Below are positions 31,013 to 41,390 of a stretch of 64,000 nucleotides of DNA, in pieces. Every line of letters starts with the position of its first letter. The first letter of the stretch is position 1. The notes beneath the pieces were generated by a model. It was not told where the DNA came from and did not search any database. It saw nothing but the letters and a program-made list of their open reading frames with translations. Origin of the DNA: Pyrenophora tritici-repentis (Eukaryota; Ascomycota; Dothideomycetes; Pleosporales; Pleosporaceae); NCBI RefSeq assembly GCF_003171515.1, contig NC_089390.1, positions 3,534,001-3,598,000 of the forward strand, in the 5' to 3' direction. The position numbers and the translations under genes are program-made.

Positions 31013-33966
31013 TAGCAACTCTGCTATTGAGGACAATGTGCTGAATCGGAAGTCTTTCACATTTACATACCGTGAATACAAGAAGGATACCGAGTACATC
31101 GCCGGCTGTCTGGCGTGGACCGCGAGACAATGCGGTTACGAGAGGCCCGTAGCTGAACCTCCCAAGCAGAAGGCGCCGCAGGGAGAAGGCACGGGGATAG
31201 AGCAGAAGACCCAGCCAACCCAGGATTCAAGCACTGATGCCCAACATCCTATGAATGTATCGGAGTTTCTGGGAATGGCCAAGTCAATCGCTTCATTCGA
31301 GCCAAAGCTCGATGTACCTCCAGCACTACAGAGAGTTTTTGATCGAGTGGTTCTGGCTCGGACCAGGGTCGCAAAGTGGTTTGAGGAGAAGCACATCAGC
31401 GATCATGCGAGCAATAAGCGACACTCTTAATTTATTGGCATACTTCAGGAAGCCTCTGAACTTCATAAACCTCTGGTGACCTGACCATCGTTGGTTTCTG
31501 ACCATATCAGAGTCCAGAACAGGTTTACTGGGTTCACAGTAGAAGAGACAGTCCCATTGGACGAGCTGATAGTCGAGGTTAAAGACAGGCAATTGCCTAA
31601 AGTCAAACTCATTCCGATCGAGGATGACGAAGACGATCTTGAGGATGAATTCTTCTTTGCTGTTGCGGCATTTCTCCAAGATGTCCATCAGATCCGAAGG
31701 TACATCTTACGCTAATGGGACGAGTGCCAAAAAAAAAACAGGAGAAGGCATGACACGCAGGGCGATCCTTTCACACGTAGTCATTGATCTTGTACGATCA
31801 GCAGAGAATCAATTCGACCAGATGCTCAAATGACCGAAGCGGTTCCCTGCCGACGAATGTCCGGTATGAACACTTCCAGCACTGCTCTATCATCGTGCCC
31901 ATAGAGTGCTCAACGATAGCAAAGACCAGATCGATCTCCATTTCAAGCCTTCTATGAGAACTTTACCTGCATGTCATGATGCAAGCTAAGAACGTTCTGC
32001 ATGAGTTATGCGTACACTGACATGAAGATTTATCTGTTTATTTTCCAGACTGGCCTGCATGGTTCTAAAACGTCACTACCCCGAAAGAGCTTCCAAGGAG
32101 CGTCATACCCGAATATATGGGAGGTACTGGATTGGGTCCAAATACTTCGTCTCAGTAAGGCTTTACCGAATTGGGGACTTGGCGAAGCGACACGCGGAGT
32201 TCAGGATATGCTGTCATCCAAGGAAATGCAAATATGGGCAACATTGGCAATGCAAATGTTCTTAGACATCAAGGAGTTAATGGAGGATAAAGGAGTGCTT
32301 GCAAAGCCACTGAGGGAATACCAGACCACTGTTATCAAGGTGGCTCTGAATTTCCAAAAGACCGGCGCCAACCAGCGACTCTACACAAACCAAAGACCTG
32401 AGATCGATCGGCTCTACGCAGACTTGATGGATACGGTGGATGAGGTTGGATAAACTAGAAAGTGATGAAGTACTCGGAAGACGATGAATGGTAAAAATTG
32501 GCGTGAGTTCAGGTATTTCCATTTCTTCCTAGTGTTCAGACTAATGTTTAGCAGTTTTGAGTAGACACCCTATCCGCTGCGGACTTCTGAAGTATGAGCT
32601 GGAATTGCAATTGCGTCGCACAGCCATAGTCATGGAGACTGCAGCAGCTGATATCCTGTACTTGGGCCGGTTGTACATTACTGGAAGCAAGATGCTTGTT
32701 CCGAGCGCACCGCGATGGCCTGACATGGAGTATGTGTTTCATGGGCAAGACAGGCTATTCATTGGGGAGATGCCCAAGACCCTGGTCGACGCTCTCAAGA
32801 AGTTCGACTTTGGACGTGGTTATTCGGTTCAAAACCTGGCGCGCAACCGACGTAACCAGGACCCGATCATGGACGCAAAGCAAATTCTTTGTATTGAAGA
32901 TTGAAGCCCACTTGGGATGTTGTTGCTTGAACGGTTAGCAAAAAGACACACTACGAGTGAGGCCCATGAGTGGATATCAAGACTAGTCAACTTGGTGTGC
33001 AAGCCTGATTTGCAGAATATGTTGGACCGACAGGGGAATCTACCAGAAGGCACTTATGAAGTATCCGAGTTCATGACTTCGATTAAATTGTAGCGAAAGC
33101 CACTGTCTTTGCTCGAACAGCTTCGCTACTGGCTACTAGCCAATGAAGTTGACTTGCACTTCGATTGGTTGGGCATGATATCTACATGCACTGACATCTG
33201 GGATAAGATCTTGCCAAAGCTGAGAAGTCAAACTGCCTTCCAGGGTCACGCGGAAAACTTGAAATCTCCTGAAATGACAGTGGCTTGCATTCTCGACTCT
33301 TTAATGGACTCTGCAGATCAGGAAACAACGCCTGAATTTATGGTTGCCTGGTAGACTATACAGCACATAATTCAAGAACCCATCTCTACTGAGACTGGTG
33401 CCAAGTCATGGGTTGGCGATAGGCAGCTAGTCAAGCTCTTGGATTATTGTAATCCTACCATGATGTTGATGAATTCCGGGCCTGTCAGCTTTATGAAGCT
33501 GTATGAGAACTGGAGCGAAGACGATAAGAAAGTGTCTCGTCTGGGTAGAGCTGTTTGGGCTACAGTTCGGGCAGTTGCAAGTTCGAAAGATGAGCAGGTT
33601 GAACCGCATAGTGAGAATGAGCTGGAAGACGCCGAAGACAATAGAAGCGAAGATACCATTTCCGATGCCGGAACAGATGACTCGTTCATTGCTCGCAAAG
33701 TTTCTATTGACATAAGTGCACTTGCGCGTGGCAATCGCGGTGGCGCTGGGAATATCATCTTTATGGGCAATCAGGTATCAAAGCCAATAGCCATTGGTAG
33801 ATCGCAGTTGTCTCAAATTCGCCAGGCTCCAGACGGGAGCTTTATGTTGGGCAACGATAGATCTCGAGGAGCTATGCGTGTCAAAATGCTGCCTCCACGC
33901 GTAACAAAACAATTCCGCACAATAGCCCCGACTGACACTGTGCCCGAACCGGAGTGTACGGTCTGA

Positions 33967-35997
33967 GCCGATATGGACTGAGTGCTAGACTGATACCGAC
34001 TATGAATACCAAGGCTGTCGAACAAGAACATCGGTGTATGGGGAAATTGTTCTAGGGGATCGACATGCCTAATGCGGATCTTAAGGATGCAATTCCAGTA
34101 AGAAGAATCAAGACCGGGGGCTCGCACAAGTCAGAAGTAGAGCAAGACGCTTAGCGCAATTGCTAAGTTCCAAACTCAGTAGCAAAGCAAGTCTACAGAT
34201 TGCAAATATTGTACATTCTTTTTGGGTGTTTGGCAGTTTTCATATCTGTATTCTCAGCTCTTTGGCAAAAAGGAAATTCAAGCATCTTACGAAAATGATG
34301 GGAGCGGCTATGGTCTGGAGTTTGTTTTGCCAGTGTGTCTGTGTTGCATAGGCAAAGCTACAATACGGGTAACTCTGCGGCACAAGTCTACAAACTCTGT
34401 ATACACTGAACGCTAAGCGGAAACCATCACAAGGCTGAAGTGGTTTCGAGCCATCCCCCTCTTCCAACTTATGCTGCATGACTCTTGGGGGAGTTTGTGG
34501 CCTGTTTGGGCCTAGTGCCGTACACTGCGCGCTACGCCCACAGACGTCTATGACGGCATCTGCAGGGACAGGGAAAAGCAATCGCACAATCTCCACATTT
34601 TGGTGTAAAGAACAACTCCATTTTCTACGCAACCACTTATGTCGTCTACATGGCTTGATGAGGCGCACATCTGCTGGTTTTTCAAGTCTGCTTCCAGGTT
34701 GCTTCTGGAATACTGCTCCCCGGAGTTGTCAAATCGGGATTGGCCCGCAGTAGGAGATCGAGCCTCATTCAGACTGGTTCCCCGTAGAAACTCGGCGATC
34801 GGCCAACCGCGTATACGGCTTCTGGACCGTGGTGGACGGAGAGAGGCGAGGGCACGAACATACTTGGGCCGTAGGCCTTGCTAAACTAGTCACTCGTATT
34901 ACAAAGAGACGGAAGTCTGTCTCCCTGAACTACTACAGTTTTGGACATGTTCGATCAGCAGGCTCGGCTAACCCCGTATGTATTGAAACATTCCACGACG
35001 TATCCTCAGACGGCCAGGCTGTTTCCTTGCAGCGGCGATTGATTCTCTCTGCATGCGTCCGGCGTCTGTTGGGAGACGATCATTTCTTGTCGATAGGCTG
35101 GTTATCGATAGCCCTTTGGCCTAGAGCTGGTGGCTGAAACAGCGGCATCGCACGGCAGCCGGCGCCCGTAAAGACCCCTGTTGCTAGAGGCGCTATCAGC
35201 CGCGCGGTGATCTGTCCGCTCGAAAATGGTTCCTCGTCAACGACAAGCGTGAAAACAGTGTGCCGCACAGGGTCGGTGATTCGTCATACTGCTTGATGAG
35301 GGTCATGTCGGTCTTTTCCGAGCTCCACCCAAAATCTTGGAAAGCAACATGTTGTTCTTAGGAGATGGGGGCAAACGCTCGAAATACCCTCGTCTGACTC
35401 TGCTTGAGGGAGATGCGGCTAAGACACCGTCAGCGGGCGTGACGGTATTGGTGTGCTGCTGCGGCGGGACGGGGCGGATGGGATACGGAGGCATCCTTTT
35501 ACACACACGTTCAGATGACTAGCAGTCTGGTCGTTCAAGGCACAGGGCAAACCCCTTGTGACTAAGTGAGTAGTTTTTGTACCTACATTAGCGTCAGGCA
35601 CACATTTCCCACTTCGTGGGGCGCCGGCGCTGTTGACTGTCAGCTGGCCCGCACGTCAGAGCCCAGCAGAGGCCACACTGCAACCCCCTCCTGATTCTCC
35701 TCGGGAGATGCGGGGCGGAAAGTTAGGCGCCTCCGGGAATTTGGTCTGGATGTTGGCAAAGGGCTGCCCTGGCCTCGCGGAAAGCATTCATAAGAGCTTG
35801 CTGTCCCCGGTGTCTGTTGCATCTCCAGCTCAAGTCAGCACATTCACTCTTTCTTCAGTCGTTTGACAGTCACTCTTTCCTCATAGCCCGGTGCTATCCA
35901 CAACTCTTTACCTTCATATTCTTTACCCAAACGCACTTCTTACACAAAATTCTTCGAAAAAATTCTCCATCCAAAAACTACCATTATACCCATCATC
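33967..35997. other. Gene-poor region with possible relic
   Basis: About 2 kb between the DUF6604 relic and the AA9 gene. Open segments at 34478-34753, 34639-34884 and 34829-35137 (for example SLQRRLILSACVRRLLGDD) look protein-like but sit in different frames and match no family I can name. They may be a decayed gene. The last 200 bases are the pyrimidine-rich AA9 promoter and leader. Confidence 0.4.
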
Positions 35998-36873
35998 ATG
36001 TCCATGTCCAAGATCTTCCAGACCGGCGCCCTTTTGGCTGCTCTCATCTCTACCGCGGCCGCTCACACGGCTGTTAAGAAATTTGAGGCCGGAGGAAAGA
36101 CCTATGACGGTTACTACCAGGGCTCCAAGGTTGACCCCGGTAACCAGTCGCCTGCATGGTGGACCAACCAGGGTTGGGGATACCAACCCATCTACGGTGA
36201 CCAAATCAACCACCCCGACATCATCGCCCACAAGGACGCCTCTCCTTCACCCTACACTGCCGAAGCCCCAGCCGGTTCCGACGTGACCTTCCACTGGCAC
36301 CACGAGGGCAACTGCGGCTCCGATGAACAAGGCTGGGACTGCTCGCACCACGGCTGGACAGCCACCTACCTCGCCGCCTGCAACGGCGACTGCGCCAAGG
36401 TCGACAAGACCGCCCTGTCCTTTTTCAAGATTCATCAGAATGCCCTCGTCGACTACCGTAAAGGTCGCTACTCCCAAGGCCAGCCCAAGGAGCAATCCGG
36501 CTTCTGGGGCACTGACGACATCTTCTACAACAATGGCAACACACAGACCGTCACCATCCCCTCTGAAATCCCCAGTGGAAACTACGTTCTCAGGACCGAG
36601 GTCATGTCTGTGCACAACAACGGCCCCGTCAAGAACCGCCAGTTTTGGCCCCAGGCTTTCAACATCAAGGTCACTGGTGGTGACAACAGCAAGCAGGTCC
36701 CCGCAGGCAAGAAGGGCACTCAGCTGTACAACGCCAATGACGATCTGCTTCAGTGGGACCTTTACTGGCACCCGGCTGAGAAGACTATCCAAGCTGTTCC
36801 TGGTGTTCAACTCGCCGCTGTTGCTGCTTCTGCACAGAAGAAGCGCGATCACCCTAGGGACTTCTCTTCCTAG
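35998..36873 (+). CDS. AA9 family lytic polysaccharide monooxygenase-like protein with altered copper-site surroundings
   Basis: Intronless, 291 residues. Signal peptide of 22 residues ending AAA, so the mature protein starts with His23 (HTAVKKFEAGG), the first ligand of the copper His-brace. The second His lies in CSHHGW (His117/118), followed by YLAACNGDCAKVDKTALSFFKI, a typical AA9 block, and by the C-terminal GNYVLRTEV...NIKVTGG strand. Expected AA9 residues are changed: the second-sphere His of LRHE is Thr200, the axial Tyr of QFYP is Trp217, and the disulphide Cys is Ala220. AA9 enzymes cleave cellulose or hemicellulose oxidatively outside the cell; whether this one does is doubtful. 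There is no cellulose-binding module. A tail of about 60 residues ends in KKRDH. Confidence 0.85.
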   Translation: MSMSKIFQTGALLAALISTAAAHTAVKKFEAGGKTYDGYYQGSKVDPGNQSPAWWTNQGWGYQPIYGDQINHPDIIAHKDASPSPYTAEAPAGSDVTFHWHHEGNCGSDEQGWDCSHHGWTATYLAACNGDCAKVDKTALSFFKIHQNALVDYRKGRYSQGQPKEQSGFWGTDDIFYNNGNTQTVTIPSEIPSGNYVLRTEVMSVHNNGPVKNRQFWPQAFNIKVTGGDNSKQVPAGKKGTQLYNANDDLLQWDLYWHPAEKTIQAVPGVQLAAVAASAQKKRDHPRDFSS

Positions 36874-37432
36874 AGGCTTTCTTCCTTTTTTTGCCTCTTA
36901 GGAACTTGTTCCCTAGACACTTCTTCTTCGTCCTACCTTTTTCATCCTTCGTTCTTTCTTTCACATTCTTAGGGCACATTAGACGCATGCTACGGGGGAT
37001 TCAGCTGCGCAGATAAAAAGGTGTATATGGGTCATTCGGACCTCTGGTACCACCACTTCACTTCTTGTTCTTCTTTTTTTTCTTGGGTGGACTGGTTTCC
37101 TCACAAACATGACTATCACTTTCTTTGATCTGAGCATTTATGAACCATGGCTCATAGCTTTCTTGAGCGATTGTTTTTTTTTGGCGGAGGGCAGATAGCA
37201 GGAATCAAATCTACGGATTCGTTCAATCATCTGATACACCTTTGCACTATGAGACGTGTATGTGATTCCACGGAGGAACTATCTACGTCAAAGTGATTTG
37301 TGTTGTACAACATGGAGAGAGTATTGGGATCACATCATCCCAAATGATTCCCATATCCTCAAGATCGACTAAGCAGTACGCGATCTCGACGCCTCCCAAT
37401 ATCCCCCGTACTAACTCTAGCTACTCCTATTC
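36874..37432. other. Convergent 3' region
   Basis: T-rich 3' flank of the AA9 gene followed by the downstream side of the gene at 37433. No gene seen. Confidence 0.5.
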
Positions 37433-38506
37433 CTATTTGTTCCTCCTGCCCCCTCGAGTCCTTCTTCTCTGCCCGTTCTCTCTTCTCTCCTCTTTTCTCC
37501 ACTTTTTAATCCGGTAGAGCATCGCTTCTTCCTGTAAGGCTTGTTCTAACAAGGCATCCACGCTGAGTCCTCCGTCTGTTATATCGCTTTCGGAGGTTTG
37601 TGGCGATGAACTGATAGGTTCTAGTGTCTTTTCCTATGAGAATTCAGCCAACGCCTTGTTCAGTCCTTTGCTCTCTACAGCCTAAAGGAAGATCAACTGT
37701 TCCGGCTGTCTCTGCAGCTAACCCCCCGATGACTTTCACTCGGGCCTCTAAGTCAGCGTACTCTTTCTGCCTACGCTTCTGTGCCAGCTCTTCGAACTTG
37801 CTATGCTCTTCTGGCACTCGACGCTTCCTCGGCTCCGTTCCCTTCTTCTCGCCAGCTGTTATCACACTAGCAGCGAAGCTTCTGTACTGTGGATAGTCGC
37901 ATGCAATGAACATAAGGTCTCCTGGTGTCGGGCGCACTTGGATATTTGGTTGCACGACCATTTGCAGGCCGTGGCGGCGTTGGAAGGAATGAGATAGCCA
38001 CAACCTTGGGCACAGTTGTCCTTGATGATTCCTAGTCTTGCAGTGATTGCAGTCGTACTGAAACGAGCCATCGCCTTTCAAGTGTGACATTCCATACGAT
38101 CGAAGAGTTCTGCCACAGTGTAGGCAAAGGGTGTCGGTAGACCGCATGCCAGTGCCAGGAATAAGATCGATCTGGTCAACAACTCTCCCGGCCCAACTGG
38201 CCGTAAATATCGCGTGACGTGGTATGCCAACTTGTTCACTTTCATTGTACAACTATTGTGCTTGGTAGTCGGAGCCCCAGAAAGTGGAACAGTAGCGCTA
38301 TGTTGAACAGTTTTACCGGGAGTGTGCTCAACGAAGTTATATCGGCTGCAAGTACCTTCAGGTATTTTGATAAGGCTGTGATCCCGGAAAATACTCTTGG
38401 TGGTACTACAAGGCGCTTTTGGTGCGTCGGGGGGTGGTTGGTTACCCTAGATGGTTAAGCGGCCTCTACAGGCATACCTTTGCCTTACTAAGGTGATTTG
38501 ATTCAT
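37433..38506 (-). CDS. Hypothetical protein with Cys/His pairs
   Basis: Not a recognised family. A four-exon model closes in frame to 299 residues: 38506-38489 (MNQITL), 38446-38251, 38182-37698 and 37633-37433. The first intron (GTAAGG...CTAG) is convincing; the second and third donors (GTACAA, GTTGAT) are weaker, so those limits are approximate. The middle part has CLHCGRTL, then YDCNHCKT and a nearby Cys, which could bind zinc as CxxC pairs. Residues following are basic and helical (EELAQKRRQKEYADLEARV), then an acidic LLEQALQEEA segment and an Arg/Lys-rich end. Zinc-binding is inference. Confidence 0.55.
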
Positions 38507-39203
38507 GAATATTGAAGAAAAAGAACTCATTAGTGCGCCGTCCATTAATGGATACGCCGTTCTATTTCTATTAACATACGTTAAACAGGCACCGATAGCT
38601 ACACAAGTAAACATTCCGCTGTCAAAATACAACAGTATCATCTATACAGTCACAGCCATCCATAGCTGCGGTACGCTGATCGAGATCAACGAAATCGGCA
38701 GAGGCGAGAGATTGCTGTGAATCAGCAATAACAGACTAGCTTACTTACTTATCTTAATAAGTGTTTTAGCAAGAAACAGACGCAGTAGTAGCATTATAAA
38801 AGTAGAGCACTAACTAGAATGTTAGCATTTTAGAGAACGAAATTCGAAAGACAAAGCTCTTAAAACACCTTTCTTATAGCGCATGCGTATTCTCCGCGGC
38901 ATCTTAAGCCTACTCATGACATCTAACCCAGCATCCATGAATCCGCCAGCTCACATAATCATTATCGTGAATATAAACCAACTCACAAGTGACATACACC
39001 TAGCATCCCTATACCCATCACAAAAGCGATGCCTAAATTACAATCAGAAGACTTCAACACTCACTTTGCCTCGCCTTCACCTACTTGCGTACTTACTTTG
39101 TCTACCTACATACAACCTTTCCAGACGAAAAAAAAAACGAAAATCGGAAATCAGCAAAAAAGAACCATCTGAGGCCTTCATATTTTCAAAAAGATAGCAA
39201 TTA
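38507..39203. other. AT-rich intergenic
   Basis: Upstream of the hypothetical protein gene and downstream of the tRNA. A-runs near 39127-39136. No gene recognised. Confidence 0.4.
39188..39192 (-). terminator. RNA polymerase III terminator
   Basis: T5 on the minus strand, 12 bases beyond the tRNA 3' end. Confidence 0.75.
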
Positions 39204-39291
39204 GGGCCGAACCGGAGTCGAACCGGTGGCTTCGGGAACGGAGCACGTGGGTTTGCTGCAGTCCTACACTCTACCACTGAGTTACCGGCCC
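39204..39291 (-). tRNA. tRNA-Cys (GCA), with intron
   Basis: The minus strand folds as a tRNA. Acceptor stem GGGCCGG pairs with TCGGCCC; D arm ACTC-AGTGGTA-GAGT; T arm ACCGG-TTCGACT-CCGGT. The anticodon loop reads CTGCAG followed by an intron of about 17 bases, giving anticodon GCA with T33 and G37. The anticodon stem has one A-C mismatch under this reading, so the intron limits could differ by a base or two. Internal A and B boxes are intact. Confidence 0.85.
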
Positions 39292-39654
39292 TGTTGTTAT
39301 TGTTTGATGGAATAATTTCAGTCTAGATGCAATATGTTGTTGAAAAATATGATAAAGAGATGCGAAAAGATCGGTAGGTAGGTAGGAGGTAAGGCGGTAA
39401 GACGTGGGCTGATGCCCGTGGGGATACGTGGCAGGAACGAGGTAGGAAGAGGGGCTGCGGGGCTAGGATGACGTGAGGGGCAGGCACGCATCAGTCCCAG
39501 AACACGATTGAGCAATGAAGGAAGTGACGGACGAACGCAGATTTTCAAACACACAATAGTTTCTCAATGGTATTATGTTTGGAAAAAGAAAGCATCGCTA
39601 AGAACTCAGTTGGGTATCTTCTACTACGATTACTATTCCTGCTGCTCCCCCTCG

Positions 39655-40896
39655 CTAAAACTCCAGCTCCTCAACCTCCATCCCACACTCCTCACATCTT
39701 TTCTTGGTCATACCCGTCTCAGGATCCAACACGCTTCTCCCCCACTCATGCTCATGTCTATCGTACCTCCCCTTAATCTTCTGTCCAAACTCTGCGCCTG
39801 CGCCGCCGTCGCCAGCCAGCCTCGCTCGTCTATACGCCTCGACTCGTGTCCTCTTCTTCAAGTCCTCTAGTTTATTCTTGAACTTCTTCTGTTTGCGCTC
39901 TTTGCTGACGACCTGCCTTTTCGCATACTCTTCATCGAGAGCTTCGGCGGAGCCCCACTTCGCGTCGCTGAAGGCGTAGGCTTCGACTTGGAGACGGAGG
40001 AAGAGCTGCATGGGGTGGAAGAATTGTTTGTGTGGGTTGGGCCGCTCGAGATGGGGGAGAAGCTCTTCATCTTTTAGTTCAGGGTCGGTGAGCAGGTAGT
40101 CGTCTCTCGCCTCGGTCTTTGTGAGGAGTGAGTATTTGTCTGGGAGCTTTTCTTTGCAGATGTTGCAGACGCCAATGCCGAACACGTCTTGCCATTTCCA
40201 GTCGATCTCTAGACTGGTGCATTCGCGGCATTTGCCTTTAACGTCACGCTTGCCGTCGCCGTATTTGCCCTTGAAGGTGCCGAGCTCGATCTCGACGTTC
40301 TCAGCGGCTTCTAAAAGTGCGGCTTCTTCGTCTTCCTCTTCTTTACCGTTGACAGTATTGAGAATGGAGATTCCCGGCTCAAAGGGTCCAGCCCTGTTGG
40401 CACGTAGCTTGCGCCTTATACGTTCTCGCTCCCACTCAGCCATTGTCATGCCTTCCGGCTTCTGCTCTTCCTTTGCCTGCCCCTTCCGCATGGCCTTGTT
40501 GTGTGGATCATCTACTGTGCTCAGGAAACCACCCTTTGTGTCTGTCATCTTACTGAAATCATATTCGATGAAATCAGACCTCGCATACTTCTTCGCGGGT
40601 TGTATGTAGTCGTTCGAGGGTGGCTGTATGAAGCCATTCTGGTCGGGCTTTGCAGGCGAGGCCGCTGCAGCATTTCGGAGGGTTGCTGGTGTCTGTGAGG
40701 CGGTAATGGACGAGTATGCGCGCTTTGTGCCTGCGGTCGGCGCTGGCGAGGGTTTCGATTGGACCTGTTGGGCAGCGGCTTTGGCCTTCAGGCGAGCATC
40801 TTCCATGCGCCTAATCTGCTCTGGGGTGGGAGGGTTTGCCGGGAGTTTCCCCGCTGAGCGCGTCGCTCGGGGTGGCGTTTTTGGTCGTTCAGACAT
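39655..40896 (-). CDS. RAD14: DNA repair protein RAD14/XPA homologue
   Basis: Damage-recognition and scaffold protein of nucleotide excision repair in the nucleus. Intronless, 413 residues. The N-terminal 200 residues are disordered and basic, with an Ala-rich and Lys-rich leader. The zinc module lies at about 223-247: CRECTSLEIDWKWQDVFGIGVCNIC, a C-x2-C and C-x2-C pair. It is followed by KEKLPDKYSLLTKTEARDDYLLTDPELKD, the XPA C-terminal DNA-binding signature, and FHPMQLFLRLQVEAYAFSDAKWGS. The end carries a CEECGMEVEELEF extension with another CxxC. Length and order fit fungal Rad14. Confidence 0.93.
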   Translation of the reverse strand: MSERPKTPPRATRSAGKLPANPPTPEQIRRMEDARLKAKAAAQQVQSKPSPAPTAGTKRAYSSITASQTPATLRNAAAASPAKPDQNGFIQPPSNDYIQPAKKYARSDFIEYDFSKMTDTKGGFLSTVDDPHNKAMRKGQAKEEQKPEGMTMAEWERERIRRKLRANRAGPFEPGISILNTVNGKEEEDEEAALLEAAENVEIELGTFKGKYGDGKRDVKGKCRECTSLEIDWKWQDVFGIGVCNICKEKLPDKYSLLTKTEARDDYLLTDPELKDEELLPHLERPNPHKQFFHPMQLFLRLQVEAYAFSDAKWGSAEALDEEYAKRQVVSKERKQKKFKNKLEDLKKRTRVEAYRRARLAGDGGAGAEFGQKIKGRYDRHEHEWGRSVLDPETGMTKKRCEECGMEVEELEF

Positions 40897-41390
40897 GCTG
40901 GGTGGAGACCCAGTTTGTAGACGTGAAGATTACTATATGTAAAATTTGCCCTTGGGAATCTACCAAAGAGCTAGTGTGGAGGGTTGCACACAGAGTGGCG
41001 ACTGTCGTTGGTGTTGGATGAGTGAAAGACATTAGGCATCTGCGACCGGGACCCTGGTTCCTGAGCGATGATGTGCGCCAAGAGATCCCGCGATCTACCC
41101 ATCCGATTCGCGTCTGAAATCATTATCGCTATCCACATAGTATTTGCATAAAGTTACGATGATGACATTGTAAAAACATGCTTGGAAAAAAGGGCGGCTT
41201 ACAGAGCACTCACCGCAGCGCCCTTGCCAATTTGCTATGACTCTTATGTGTAGCTGTGGCCACAATGCAACGGATGATCAACCATGGCTACTGCGCAGTG
41301 CTAACTCAAGACAAAGTACAGATAGATTCTAAAAAAAACTATATCTCTCAAAAACACAAATCCACTACAATCCCATCATCGGCTGGTATC
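40897..41390. promoter_or_regulatory. Divergent promoter of RAD14 and the peptidyl-tRNA hydrolase gene
   Basis: About 490 bases between two divergent start codons. No operator motif recognised. An earlier in-frame ATG of the plus-strand gene lies at 41256. Confidence 0.4.

Larger units (their letters stand above)
28101..31023 (+). mobile_element. hAT-family DNA transposon, 2.9 kb, with target duplication
   Basis: The element begins CAGACTTGCTATCAGTCAG and ends CTGACTGATAGCAACTCTG, imperfect terminal inverted repeats with CAG/CTG ends. It is flanked by the 8-bp direct repeat CTATTGAG (28093-28100 and 31024-31031), the hallmark of hAT insertion. Both ends carry dense subterminal repeats, and the interior holds a broken BED-finger hAT transposase gene. 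Orientation is by the transposase. It is a non-autonomous relic now because the transposase frame is broken. Confidence 0.93.
28083..33966 (+). pseudogene. DUF6604 protein gene, disrupted by a hAT transposon
   Basis: The gene starts at ATG 28083; after six codons (MASTIE) the hAT element intervenes (28101-31023). Reading resumes in frame at 31032 with TFTYREYKKDTEYIAGCLAW, the start of a DUF6604 domain (Y-REYK-DT, then WTARQCGY). The rest is scattered: segments at 31038-31430, 31490-31715, 31740-31833, 32050-32452, 32557-32904 and 33109-33966 are DUF6604-type or downstream sequence, broken by stops (TAA at 31428, TAA near 31713, TAG near 33092) and a shift at an A-run near 31730. Some gaps, such as 31985-32048, look like introns. 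DUF6604 proteins are of unknown function and abundant in filamentous ascomycetes. Confidence 0.8.

Noticed and set aside
28101..34000. Repeat-induced point mutation as the cause of decay
   Set aside because: Some stops fit C-to-T changes, but the region is not strongly AT-rich and no dinucleotide index could be computed here.
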